The notes: generated from the sequence alone by a model not told the origin. Shown: positions 21,570 to 32,460, counted from the first letter of the stretch. The stretch: 60,000 bases of DNA from Adiantum capillus-veneris (GCA_014529385.2 CM043942.1:111348141-111408140); one strand, 5' to 3'. Numbers and translations are program-made.

Positions 21570-21697
21570 GCCCAGCCGGCGTCGCTATGAGCGTCGCAAA
21601 TTTACAAAGAAAATTGCCACGCTCATAGCGACGCCGGGAATTTTTTTTTTGAGCGTCGCTGTGTGAGCGTCGCTAATATGAATAGCCTCTTGTAGTG
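21570..21697. repeat. 5' terminal and subterminal repeats of element B
   Basis: GCGTCGCTATGAGCGTCGC and related words in both orientations, ending in CCTCTTGTAGTG. About 40 bp here are absent from element A. Confidence 0.8.
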
Positions 21698-22385
21698 TTA
21701 AAAGCATAACCATAACGAACTTATTTTGTGCAAAACCATAACCAAATTAAAATCATAACCGGCCATAACCACTTTGATCAAAATCATAATGCAGATAACC
21801 ATAACCATAAACAAAACTAACAATAACCATAAGCATAACTAGAAAGTTAAACATAACCATAAACAAAACAAGAACCATAACCATGTCTATACAAGAATAG
21901 GAGAAATAACCATGTCTATACAATGAAAATGACAATAACCATAACCATAAGGAAAACAATAATTTTATGAAAAATAACCATAACCATATATGTCTATACA
22001 AAAAAGAGACACAGAAGCGTGTGTGTGTCTCACAATGCATATATATGAAATCCTGTCCATGACTAGGCGTCACAACCTCCACATAAGACAAGTCACAAAA
22101 TTAGTATTGATATTACTTCACATATACTTACTTAATTAAATCAACTCACACATATCAACGTCTCACCTCCAGCGATCAGCGAGACTGTAAGGCCTCCCAG
22201 TCTACAAGCTCTCCTCAAGCATCAAGATCATTCAATACTTCATTAGATACCTCTGCGATATCCATCTGTCTCCTCCTAGCGTGTCGGGGCTCGATGCATC
22301 GCAAGATTCTGCGTTTATACAAAAATTAAAGTAATAACAATACATGATTCATTGCATTTAAAAAAACGCCATAGTTAGGATTGGA

Positions 22386-23303
22386 TTAGAAACTCACAAA
22401 CTCATAGCGAAAGGTGTCGAAGCCCCTGCTGTCAAGATGAGATGTCCCCCTGGTCATCTGTCGTATCTGCGCTGCTTGACGCTGCTGTCTGAACCGCGTG
22501 TCCGTTGTCCGCTCATCCTCCCTGATCTGCAGCCACGTCTCGTGTGGGATGCCCGAAGGCTTCGGCGAGCCGGTCCTAAAAGCGTGCCGCGCTGCATCTC
22601 GTCGATGTTTCATGGTGTCCCGTGCAACACCCTTGATCCACCTCCTTGGAACAACCTTTGAACCCGGAGCACGCTGGTACTCTCTCAGGATGATCTCCAC
22701 TATGTAACCGACTTTGTCATCATCCAGCTCAAGCCAATGCGTCAAAATCTGATCGAAAAGTGCAGTGCTGCGCGAGCTGGCGAATCCACTGTCTCATCTC
22801 AGTCCCGACTCTATCCATGTCAAGTGAACAATCTACCCGTACAATATAGAGCTTGGAGGCACTAGGATCATGTGTCCCCCAAGGTGTCTGAGGTGTGCCA
22901 AGAGGTGTGTCGAGAGGTGTGCCTGGGTAGGACGGGGGTCGTGAGCGAGGAGGGGTCGAAGCATCTGTGGAACCTCCTCCACAGCAACCACCACCTCCAC
23001 CTGAAGATCAGTGAGTGCACCTGTGCTGCGGAGATGAGGACGTACCTGCCTCTGCCGCACCCCTAGGTGTCAAAGCGGCCGTGATGGGAGAAGCAGCTGG
23101 CATCGTACCCATAGGCGTCCCCCCCTGGTTTCCTCCCCATAGGTGTCGGACCCTCGGGTGTGAAGCCCGGAGGCGTAGTACCCGTGCCTCTGGCTACCTA
23201 GTAATGAGAAGCCTCTGCCATTTGAGCATGCATCATCCGTGTGACAAAGCCCATGAATGCATCTACACTCATAGAAGCGGGATCTGGAAACTGGTCTACC
23301 ATC
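22386..23303 (-). pseudogene. second CACTA gene of element C (Ptta/En/Spm plant transposase-like)
   Basis: Parallels the second gene of element B. Starting near an ATG at about 23297 it reads MVDQFPDPASM and continues into a Pro/Gly/Thr-rich stretch with repeated GTPxxTP motifs, including a GGCCGGGSTDASTPP-like segment that matches element B. The last exon (22745-22386) is basic and helical: LELDDDKVGYIVEIILREYQ, then a SSHLDSRGF-like motif (TSHLDSRGFDTF) and F-x-YEF at the end, comparable to SSHHLGSGGW...F in B. A stop follows the first exon (near 23198) and frame changes are needed, so it is decayed. It is the presumed TnpA-type subterminal-repeat binding protein. Confidence 0.6.
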
Positions 23304-23417
23304 TTAAAGTCTTGCACAAAGAAATTAAAATAAAACGTCAAAACACCTTTGTTTAAATTAACTTTAAGCTTAATTTTAATTAAATCAATGTCTTCACACA
23401 AACACTTATTTACAGGC

Positions 23418-26400
23418 CTAGTCCTCAACGAGTGAGGCATCATCAATAAGATCTTGCACCGTATCATCGTCTATCTCTAATTGCAAACATAATTCTGCCC
23501 CAACTCGTTTTGGCAGATTTTCTTCATCCACTGCATGTTCATCTACAAGTGTCAATTCTACCTCGTCTGCGTCATCCTTCGTATATCTGTCAGCTTCCTC
23601 TGCCATACCTTCGTCCATCTCATCTTATGTCACAGTAGTATAGACGTTGTCTGACTGACTTTACTCCAGGAGCTCTTGCCCTTCAAATACTTGTTTATTT
23701 CTTGGAGCAACCTGAACCACAAACCACCATTGTCGCTCTCGAGGGTCCAGTACAAAGACCACTTGCTCGCAATGTTTGGGGAGAGCAAATGTGTCGCTCG
23801 CATCTGTCCAAACCTTTGTAGAATCTATTTGCACAAGTTTGTTTCCATCTCTGCGTACCGTTGCATTGCGACCAGAAAAATCACCTTGAACCACTACACA
23901 TCCAATAAAAACATCTCAAACCGCGTGAAGACTTTCAGGATATCTAGCACCAGACCACAGTAATCCAGGTTGCTAGTGCTCTCATTCATGTCTCTAGCAC
24001 TGACCCTGCTCTTTTTCATGAAACTAACCATTAACCCACTATCAAACGTGTTTCTTCTGCTGTCAATTTGTTGTGTTTTGAAATGCTTTTCATGCAACCA
24101 CAGTGCCATGTATGTATGACACTTCCAGTCACATCCAATAGCCAACTCTTCCTCTTTTAGAGATATGGGTTCTCCGATCTATCGAGCTGCTCTCACTGTC
24201 TTGTCCAACCATGCCATTGTAGGAAATTCAGGTAGAGGAGTGAGATAGTCTCGCAAGGGTAAGCCTCTAGTCGTTCGGCTTCGCCTGAAATTGTGTCGCT
24301 CGCTATTGCGTCTCTCTTTCTCTTCTTTGTACCTTTCAAGCCATTTTTGCATCGGCGCTGAATTTAGTATACAGAACTTCATGATCTTTTCTCGCATGGC
24401 GTCGTTTATTTTCTTCGGCACCCCTTGCCCTTGCGGCTCCTCTCCCACCAATCTTGCATCCTCCTCATCGCTCCATAGTCGAGGCATTTCTCGATCAGAA
24501 ACGGATAGAAATTCGGTCCTCAATACAAGAGACTCTTGCACCAACCATCCTTTTGCCATGCTCCCCTCTGGACGTGCTTTTTGGCAAACAAAACCCTTAA
24601 GTGTTTTCATGAACCGCTCTAGAAAGAACATCCAACGGCTGTGGACTGTACCTGCCACTGCAACCTCATCTACTACATGGACGAGCAAGTGCATTTGGAT
24701 AGTTAGGCAGCTCGTGGGTAGATACTTCTCAATCCTGCAAACTGCCTCAATGGAGTTAGCCCTTGCAACTGCAATAGATTCCTCCCATATCTCCTTGGAA
24801 GAGATCCACCGCACTAGCTCTGAAATCTTGTATATGCAGGTCTGCACTTCCTCTGCTAAACACCCCTTGATCGCAATTGGAAGAATGGATTGCAAGAACT
24901 TATGTCAGTCATGGGATTTCAGTCCTGACAGTTGATTGTCGCAAGTTAATGTTGTCTTGAGACATCGCATATATCTTGTTGGCGTCCTGAACTCTGAAAT
25001 CACCCTTTTAACTTATCGCACTTCGTTTTTTAGCAATACCCATGGCGCTCTTGGAATTTTTGTTTGGCCAGCTGTATTGGTGAAAGGCCACAGCTCTGGC
25101 ATCTTTCCAACTGACTTCAAATCATCTCGTGAAGCCCGATCATCTCGTGAAGATCGATTGTCTTTTATTCCCATGATTGTCTTCCAGAGGAGCTCTCGCA
25201 CATTCTTGAATATATGCATTGGATCCAGTAAATGGTTAATTAGTAGATCACCCCAATACGGTGACATATGGAGAATGGACAAACGTTTCATTCCTAGAAC
25301 AGGTTGCCCCTCATGTTGCTCCCATCGGTGACGCCACTCTTGTACATGCATAGGACGACATTCGACACGACCAAGCTGACCTTTGCGCAAGTGATGGCCA
25401 TCTGGAAGATAACGGTGGTGGCCTTGATAAATTGTCTTTCGAAGAGAGGCAGAATAACGCACATCCAAAGACTGCCCGCAAATTGGACATGCATTGTATC
25501 CCGAAGTTGTTAGCCCTGCATATATTAAAGCATGAATCAGGCCAAGGCAAAGTGCTTGCGAATAGCGAGAATTTTGTAAATCAAGAACCATTACCAGAAG
25601 CTTCTCCATGTCCTGGCCAATCATGCATAGTCCACATAAGAAGTCCATGGATCCTTGCATGTTGTTCTCCTACTGGTTCAACCGCATCTGCTATGTCAAT
25701 CCCATGCCATAACTCCTAGAGCTTGTCAACTAGTGGAGCTAGATAAACATCCATGTTTTTTGCCTTGAACTTACCAGGTACAATCAAACTTAATATCAAA
25801 CGACTCTTCTTGATGTCAAGCCACGGCGGGAGGTTGTAATTGATAAGGCACACAGGCCAAGTGCTCCATGACGAGCTTCTCAAGCCAAATGGATTGACTC
25901 CATCCATTGCCGTGCCCAAACGCAAATTGCGTGGTTCACTCTTAAAATGTGTCTAGGTATCTTCAATGTGCCTCCAAGCCTTTGAATCAGCGGGCACCCT
26001 AACTGTTGCGTCAGTGGATCTATTCGTAGAATGCCACCGCATCAACTTTGCAATGGAACCACAACGAAACATGCTTTTTATCCTAGGAATAATAGGTAAA
26101 TGTCGCAACACTTTAGCTGGCACTATCTCACCAACTGCATCTTGTTTGTAACGCATTGCTTTGCACTTAGGACACGACACACAATCTGCGAATTCATTGC
26201 GAAAAAGAATGCAATCATTTGGACATGCATGAATCTTGTTGTAGTCCAAGCCAACTAAGATCAATAGTTGCTTTGCGTCTGGCCTGCTGGGGGGGGGGGG
26301 CATTTCATTGCCAGCCGGGAGAAGTTGCTCCTGCAACAACCTATTTAAGACACATTAAATTAAAAAGATCTCCAAGCACGTCACCCTTGCAATCGAAAAA

Positions 26401-26933
26401 TATCTTTCGTAAATTACGTACCTAAACAAAGCAGTGACGCTTGCATCTGACCACCCGTACACTGACTGAAGATTCAAAAACGCCAGACAAGTACGAAGCA
26501 CATATATTTTGGCGCCTTCATAGATTGGTTGACGTGCCAACTTCCTCAACATGTCTTCAGGAGATAGGCGCACCGCTTTTGGTGCTGCTTTGTTAGCATT
26601 CTCCTCGCTTGTCTATAAGAAGGCATCCAACATCTCCTCCATGCCGTTGTCTTCTGTCTGTAAGCCCTTTTATGCTTCCATCCTTGGCTCTATATTGGTC
26701 GGACCTTCACGCATAATCCTTTTTCTCTTTCTCTCAGATGTAGGTGCTATGTCACGAAAATCAATGCCCGTTCTGTAGGAGTCGTATCGTAGATTCTGTA
26801 CGGTTTCTCTAGCAAACTCTTCGTACTTGTGAACATGCTCATTACATATCCTACGCTTTTTCAGGATTTGATACTTGCAGAGCGTGCACGAGCATGCAAT
26901 CTTTTCCTCCATGTTAGTTGATGACATTGACAT
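23418..26933 (-). pseudogene. TNP2 transposase of element C, with several stops
   Basis: Minus strand, start near 26933 or 26915. Exon 1 has a Cys-rich transposase-associated patch (CSCTLCKY), then stops near 26670 and 26610. TNP2 parts follow: ACPN-x-C-x-LFR and CPKC (26339-25953), LGTAMDGVNPFG (25925), CMSM-like zinc residues and LLDPMHIFKNV (about 25220), DUF4218 (24895-24179) with VHLLVHVVDE and WMFFLERFMKTLKG, and DUF4216 (23894-23661) with WWFVVQVAPR. The C-terminus is acidic. In-frame TAG codons occur near 25951 and 25714. A G11 run at about 26290 encodes a Pro tract. The family matches element B's TNP2 but is well diverged, so C belongs to a different subfamily. Confidence 0.8.
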
Positions 26934-27015
26934 CTACAATGATTATGAATGTTGTTTTGATATATATACTCCTCGTAATGTAAACTACCTCGCATTCTCT
27001 AGTCTTGCCCAATCT

Positions 27016-27043
27016 CCGTACACCTCGGTCCAGAGGTGTCTGG
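27016..27043. promoter_or_regulatory. conserved stem-loop upstream of TNP2 (element C copy)
   Basis: CACCTC and GAGGTG arms around GGTCCA, with one compensated outer pair relative to element B. It lies in the leader shared by the three CACTA copies. Confidence 0.4.
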
Positions 27044-27249
27044 AGATCACGACCACCGGGTCAAAATCTCGTCTTTATTGGTCAAATCCTATATGGGTAG
27101 ACACATACGTGCACTCCAAGGTATACATGGCAATGCATGTAGCGGGAAAAACCCCTTTGCCTCTTTTAGTTCCATAGTTTCTTCTAGAGGGACAGAGAGA
27201 GAGATAGAGAGAGTTTCTGTCCTTTTCACACATGCAATTGGTAAGCCAA

Positions 27250-27321
27250 CCTAACTCTTTCTCTCTCTCTTTCTCTATCTACTATCTATCTCTCTCTCTA
27301 TCTCTGTAGCTATCTCTAGTT

Positions 27322-27381
<60 letters not shown>

Positions 27382-27396
27382 CACTGTCTATCACTT

Positions 27397-27463
<67 letters not shown>

Positions 27464-27615
27464 CTACGTTCCCTATCTCTCATTATTTCTCTCTCGATCT
27501 CGCTCTCGCTATCTCCCTTTCTCTCTCTCGATCTCGCTCTCGCTATCTCTCTTTCTCTCTCTATTTTACTATTTCCCTATCTCTCTCTCTCTCTCTCTCT
27601 GTCTCGCTCTCCACT

Positions 27616-27646
<31 letters not shown>

Positions 27647-27687
27647 ATATATATATATATATATATCACTCTCTTTCTCTCTCTCTC
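27250..27687. repeat. CT/TA microsatellite tract, LINE target site (left)
   Basis: Long (CT)n with two (TA)n patches at about 27364-27381 and 27644-27666 and several CTCGATCTCGCTCTCGCTATCTC units. The last part, (TA)n then TCACTCTCTTTCTCTC, recurs right of the LINE at about 31792-31837, as expected of a target-site duplication. Confidence 0.9.
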
Positions 27688-27721
27688 ATTGGTGCCTTGC
27701 CATAGAGATACACCATTTGCA

Positions 27722-28318
27722 ATGAGTAAAGTTGAGAGTGATCATGTATTGAAAGAGGAAACGATAGATACAATACGACATGATGTATGTGAGATGAGAA
27801 ATGCATCCAAATCATGGGCTGATATATGTAAGGATAATGTGGTTTCTACATCTCCTATCACGCAAGCCGTTGTCCAAGCAAAGAATGTAGAGAATGTGGA
27901 CACTCAAGAATTGCAAGAACGACAAAAACGCTCAAAGAACATCGTCATTCGTGGAATCAAGGAGGAAAGCATGGAAACACCCCAATCTCTTGCGGTTGCT
28001 ATTGAAGAGTTTTTTGCTACACACTTTGGCATGTCAGGAATCATGGCTTATGGTGCACATCGAGTTGGAAAACAAGGAGTCCCTCGCTCGGGAGAAAGAC
28101 CTATTGTATGTACCATGGCTGATGAGGTAAAGAGAAAGATCATCCTTGACAATGGTTGGATCTACCTCAAAGGAACGGGTTGTAATGTATATGAGGATCG
28201 CACTCTTATGCAACAAAATGTACGTCGCAAAGCATACGAGGAAAGAAGCAAGAAGGTTAAGGTATCATCTCAAGAAGAAAAGTCACTTGAGGAGGATGCA
28301 AGTCCACCCAACAAATAG
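27722..28318 (+). CDS. LINE ORF1 protein (RNA-binding type)
   Basis: 198 residues from ATG 27722. After an N-terminal helical stretch with charged residues, the core reads KNIVIRGIKEE, then G-A-H-R-V-G-K and RPIVC, followed by VKRKIILDN and a K-x-TGCNVYED segment. This is the layout of the RRM-like and C-terminal domains of L1 ORF1-type RNA-binding proteins. No CCHC zinc knuckle is present, unlike most angiosperm L1 ORF1 proteins. It would coat element RNA in the ribonucleoprotein. TAG ends it and ORF2 starts seven bases after the stop begins plus two codons, in the same frame. Open throughout, no lesion seen. Confidence 0.7.
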   Translation: MSKVESDHVLKEETIDTIRHDVCEMRNASKSWADICKDNVVSTSPITQAVVQAKNVENVDTQELQERQKRSKNIVIRGIKEESMETPQSLAVAIEEFFATHFGMSGIMAYGAHRVGKQGVPRSGERPIVCTMADEVKRKIILDNGWIYLKGTGCNVYEDRTLMQQNVRRKAYEERSKKVKVSSQEEKSLEEDASPPNK

Positions 28319-28324
28319 GGACAC

Positions 28325-31300
28325 ATGATCTATGAGACCAACTCACGCTTGCGAATAAGCTTTTGGAATTGTAACGGGTATCCATGGAATGCGGGAATTG
28401 GCATTGATGAGCTTACCAATGACTCCGATGTGATACTTCTTGTCGAAACATGGGAGCATGATGCGCAACGAATTCTTGGATTTGACAAATACGATGTACA
28501 TTCTTTGATGTGGGCCAAAAATGCAAAGCAACGAAGAGGCCAAGGAGGCGTAGCATGTATGACCAAAAAGGGTTTGAAAGATGTTTCCATTGTCAAAGAA
28601 GATAAGTATAAACGCTACTTATGGCTGAAAATCAACCCACCAAATGGTCAAGTCATGTTTGTGGCCGGCTGCTACATTCCTCACTATGACTCCAACTTTT
28701 ATGCTCGCTTGAATATGGATAGAGATCAGCCCTTTGTTGAACTAGAGGAAGACATTGCTCATTACAAGGATCAAGGTGAAGTCATTGTTTTTGGAGACAT
28801 GAATGCTCGCACAAATATGTTACAACATGACACACAACAAGTCGACATGCCGCATGTATCAAGAAGAGTGGATGACTCATACATGTATAATCAAAGTTCT
28901 AATGATGCAAAAGAAGTGGATCACTATGGAAAGTCACTTCTACATATGTGCAATAGTACCGGAATGCTCATTGCAAATGGTGTATCTCTATGGCAAGGCA
29001 CCAATGACTTTACATGTAGAAAGCACAATGGTGCTAGCGTGATTGACTATATGTTGTTCTCAGAAGCCACTCTAGAATGCATACAAAGCTTTACACTTGG
29101 TGAATGGAATCCGGAATGGGATCATAGGATGTTATGTATTGACCTCAAGTGTGGTAAACGGCCCGAGCATGTAGCCTCCAATCATGATGTGAATCATTTG
29201 TACCTACGTCTAGACTTCAAACGAGCACTTATATATGCTGATATGGTGGACCAAATGTTAAGCATGATAGAGCATCAAGGGAGCCCAACATTAGAATGCA
29301 AGTGGAAAGTTTTCAAAGAAGTAATTTTCTCTTGTGCGAAGGAATGCTTTTCGGTGAAACACATGTCTTGCAAAAGGTCTAAGAAGGGTAGCACCAAGAA
29401 GAAATGGTTTGACATGGAATGTAGTCAAGCCCGAAAACACTTGCTAAGATTGGATGCAATCAAAGACAAGGAAGTTTACTTGGAATGTTCACACACATAC
29501 AAAGCACTTGTTCAAAAGAAGAGGAGAAGGTGGGAAGTCGAAAAACAACTTCTTTTAGCACAAGAGAAAGCACATGCATGTGGCAAGTTTTGGCAAAATC
29601 TAAAAGGCAAGCACGTTGAGAGCTTTGGTGACTTGACTCTTGAGGATATGTATATGCATTGTAAGAACCTCTATGAGCAACCCAATGTTGATAAGATGGA
29701 GGGTTGTAGCTCCCTTCCATTTATGTCTCCCTTCTTTACCATTGAAGATGTATGCCGCGCGCTTGAGAAACTTGCTACTTGCAAGGCAGGTGACCTTCAA
29801 GGTGTCAAGGCTGAAATGATTAAATGGACAAGCAAGAAAACACGATATTGGATATGCGATATGTTTAACCTTGCACTTCAGTATGGCATGCCTCATGATT
29901 GGAGTGCAAATTGGATCAAACCTTTGCACAAAGGAGGAGATGTAAACAATGTGAACAACTATCGCACTATAATGGTTGGTTCTTTGATGGCAAAGTTATT
30001 TGGATGTATCATGGAGATGAAGATAAGTGAATGGGCTGAAAAGAATGGCAAACGTGCGCTTGGCCAAGCAGGTTTTCGAAAGCATCATAGCACTATTGAT
30101 CACCTTGTCACTCTTCGAGTTCTTATGGAAGCGTCTCGATTGAAAGGAAAAAAGTTGTATTGTTGCTTTGTGGATTTCAAGAAAGCTTTTGACATGGTAC
30201 CGCGAGGAAATCTTTGGAGACGTATGCAAAGCCTTCAAGTGCCGAGAGAATTTATGCATGCAGTCTTTCGCATCTACCAAAAAGTGATATGTCGATTACG
30301 TATGGGAGACGGAATTTCAGAATTTTTTGCAAGCACTATTGGTGTCAAACAAGGATGCCCACTTTCCCCAACCCTCTTTGGGCTACTCATTGATGAATTG
30401 GAATACATGGTTCTTGATTTTATGCAACAAGAAGGCATAGAAGAGGTTAAGATTGGAAATGCGGTGATCATGCTTTTGCTTTATGCCGATGATGTAGTGC
30501 TCTTGGCTCATACCTTAGAAGATGCACAAAAGCTTATGAGTGTCTTGGAACGCTTTTGCCTACATAGCGGGCTGATCGTGAATGGATACAAAACCAAGGT
30601 TATGCTTGTAAAGACCCTCAATGACGAAAATCCATGCATTGTATACAACAATGAGAAACTTGAAGTGGTAGATCACTTCAAGTACCTTGGCCTTGAGGTT
30701 CCATCCAATCATAAATGGAAGGATTGTGCAATGCGTCGCTTGGAAGCCGGAAAGAGGGCTTATTATGCATTTGAGAACATGTGCAATGCAGGAGAGATCA
30801 AGTGTTGGGCTCTCAAAAAGTACCTCTTTGACACATTGGTGACACCGGTGCTTCTTTATGGAGTGGAGGTGTGGGGTGGAAGCATCGGGAAGTCTACTTG
30901 GAAAGAGTTTGAGAATGTTCAAAAGCGTTTTCTCACCAACTTTCTCCAAGTCAAGACACAAACACCCTACATGCTCTTACTTCTTGAGTCCGGATCGCTT
31001 CCCATTGAGGTCTTGGGCATGGAAAGGGTTGTGGAGTACATGCGTAAGACACAACGTAGCCCTTTGCATCGACTTCCTAGAATCGCATATGAAGCAAGTC
31101 AAAAGGTTCAAAAGACATGCAAGAGCAAAATACTAAGTTCGGGGTGGATGCTTGATATCAAGAAATGGTTTGGAAGATGGGATGCATGTCACTTGGTCAA
31201 GGATGCGTCGATCGACTCCCAAGTTAATGAGGCCTTCTTACAACGCCAATGTATCATGGCTTGGGAGAAATCCGGAGGTTCTCGCTTCAGCCATTACACC

Positions 31301-31705
31301 ACACACGTTGCCCCAAACTACAAATCTCTCTTCTTCTCGGAACGAGGTAACCGAACCCATTCCTACATCCTTGAGCCCATCCCGTTGAGTGCGATCCGCA
31401 CCATTGCCTCCATTCGTCTTAGCTCCCATTCTCTACGCTGCGAGACAGGACGTTGGGGCACTGGCGAGGAGTGTCATCGACTTTGCACCTTATGCCCTCG
31501 TCAAGTGCGAGAGAGTGAGTACCACACACTACTTGAGTGCTCAGCTTTTGACCACATTAGGTCCTCTTTTCCCCATATATTCAGCCATGAGCTCTCCCTA
31601 CATACCTTCCTCTCCCAACCACGATGTGGACTCTCTATTGCGACGCTCATTTCAGCCATTTTTGAGCATCGAGAGTCACTTATGAACTCCACTCACACCA
31701 CGTGA
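28325..31705 (+). CDS. LINE ORF2: APE endonuclease and reverse transcriptase
   Basis: 1,126 codons, uninterrupted. Nicks target DNA and copies element RNA by target-primed reverse transcription. The apurinic-like endonuclease (residues 10-270) shows N15/N17 in FWNCNG, E41 in LLVETW, D158 and N160 in GDMNA, and D266-H267 near its end. The reverse transcriptase (about 490-790) has QAGFRKHHST, D617 in FVDFKKAFD, a KQGCPLSPTLF motif and Y720-A-D-D723. A CCHC zinc motif near the C-terminus uses C1054, C1057, H1067 and C1072. No RNase H domain is evident. All catalytic residues I looked for are present, so the enzyme may be active. The clade is not certain: the ORF1 type and lack of poly(A) differ from typical angiosperm L1. 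Confidence 0.92.
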   Translation: MIYETNSRLRISFWNCNGYPWNAGIGIDELTNDSDVILLVETWEHDAQRILGFDKYDVHSLMWAKNAKQRRGQGGVACMTKKGLKDVSIVKEDKYKRYLWLKINPPNGQVMFVAGCYIPHYDSNFYARLNMDRDQPFVELEEDIAHYKDQGEVIVFGDMNARTNMLQHDTQQVDMPHVSRRVDDSYMYNQSSNDAKEVDHYGKSLLHMCNSTGMLIANGVSLWQGTNDFTCRKHNGASVIDYMLFSEATLECIQSFTLGEWNPEWDHRMLCIDLKCGKRPEHVASNHDVNHLYLRLDFKRALIYADMVDQMLSMIEHQGSPTLECKWKVFKEVIFSCAKECFSVKHMSCKRSKKGSTKKKWFDMECSQARKHLLRLDAIKDKEVYLECSHTYKALVQKKRRRWEVEKQLLLAQEKAHACGKFWQNLKGKHVESFGDLTLEDMYMHCKNLYEQPNVDKMEGCSSLPFMSPFFTIEDVCRALEKLATCKAGDLQGVKAEMIKWTSKKTRYWICDMFNLALQYGMPHDWSANWIKPLHKGGDVNNVNNYRTIMVGSLMAKLFGCIMEMKISEWAEKNGKRALGQAGFRKHHSTIDHLVTLRVLMEASRLKGKKLYCCFVDFKKAFDMVPRGNLWRRMQSLQVPREFMHAVFRIYQKVICRLRMGDGISEFFASTIGVKQGCPLSPTLFGLLIDELEYMVLDFMQQEGIEEVKIGNAVIMLLLYADDVVLLAHTLEDAQKLMSVLERFCLHSGLIVNGYKTKVMLVKTLNDENPCIVYNNEKLEVVDHFKYLGLEVPSNHKWKDCAMRRLEAGKRAYYAFENMCNAGEIKCWALKKYLFDTLVTPVLLYGVEVWGGSIGKSTWKEFENVQKRFLTNFLQVKTQTPYMLLLLESGSLPIEVLGMERVVEYMRKTQRSPLHRLPRIAYEASQKVQKTCKSKILSSGWMLDIKKWFGRWDACHLVKDASIDSQVNEAFLQRQCIMAWEKSGGSRFSHYTTHVAPNYKSLFFSERGNRTHSYILEPIPLSAIRTIASIRLSSHSLRCETGRWGTGEECHRLCTLCPRQVRESEYHTLLECSAFDHIRSSFPHIFSHELSLHTFLSQPRCGLSIATLISAIFEHRESLMNSTHTT

Positions 31706-31761
31706 CATGTTCATTTGGTCCCATAGGTCATATTTGACCTCCCAGGACGATAATAGAACTA

Positions 31762-31985
<224 letters not shown>

Positions 31986-32400
31986 TACTGATCAAACGAG
32001 CGACTGAGCTAGGGAGATCCAGACGCCCACGACTTCGGAGGCCAGACTACACAACATCGACAGAGGCTACATCAGATGATCCAGGTCACTTTGGCTCGAC
32101 ATGCACAACACCCAGTCAGACTACTGACCATGGAGGAGATTGATGAGGTCCGCCAACGGCGGACAGATGCTATATCTCCTATGATCTACCTATCCCAGCT
32201 AGTTTTTTAACCTGCTTAGTCCACACCCAACAATTTAGGATTTCATAATATTTTATTTTCTCATCTTGTTATTCTGACTTTGTATTAGATCCACCACATT
32301 GGAACTTTCTGGTCTCATAGGTCACTTTGGCCTTTTGAAGACGTTAATATAAAATTTCATTTCATTTCTTTCTTTAATTTTAATTTTTTACGCATACATT

Positions 32401-32404
<4 letters not shown>
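31986..32404. other. unassigned segment inside element C
   Basis: About 230 bp of balanced composition (31986-32216) with a short plus-strand open reading from TACGTACTG to GGAGATTGA, then AT-rich DNA. It lies between the 5' terminus and the TNP2 leader of element C. No family is recognised; it could be an untranslated exon or captured host DNA. Confidence 0.3.

Positions 32405-32460
<56 letters not shown>

Larger units (their letters stand above)
14023..21697 (-). mobile_element. CACTA (En/Spm) element B, complete ends, nested in element C
   Basis: Begins CACTACAAGAGG at 14023 and ends CCTCTTGTAGTG at 21697. TTA flanks both sides (14020-14022 and 21698-21700), the expected 3-bp duplication. 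The flanking DNA on both sides contains similar AAAACCATAACC words, consistent with one interrupted stretch of element C. Genes are on the minus strand: TNP2 (19594 to 16173), then a second gene (15900 to 14762). The element is 7,675 bp. Exon 1 of TNP2 carries stops, so it is probably non-autonomous although its ends look competent. Confidence 0.93.
27688..31763 (+). mobile_element. LINE (non-LTR retrotransposon), apparently full length
   Basis: Two consecutive open frames (ORF1 at 27722-28318, ORF2 at 28325-31705), a 33-bp 5' leader and a 3' untranslated part of about 60 bp that ends in ACTATCTATC and CT repeats rather than poly(A). A (TA)n-TCACTCTCTTTCTCTC block is present on both sides, giving a target duplication of at least 40 bp inside a microsatellite of element C. 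Limits are approximate because the target is itself repetitive. Confidence 0.85.

Noticed and set aside
21048-21628. Overlapping plus-strand open frames of about 150-183 codons
   Set aside because: Same microsatellite artefact as in element A.
4303-21697. One giant CACTA element from 4303 to 21697 (both ends are CACTACAAGAGG with TTA flanks)
   Set aside because: It would cross the left end of element C (13563), which has its own matching TSD at 32825. B has its own left end and TTA at 14020-14034, and A stops matching at 7739. Two separate copies explain the data better.
28330-28596. Minus-strand frames opposite LINE ORF2
   Set aside because: They are short, motif-free and antisense to a 1,126-codon frame with clear catalytic residues.
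31986-31991. 3' poly(A) end of the LINE beyond the CT tract
   Set aside because: The duplicated (TA)n-TCACTCTC block at 31792 already belongs to the right target copy, so the LINE ends before it.
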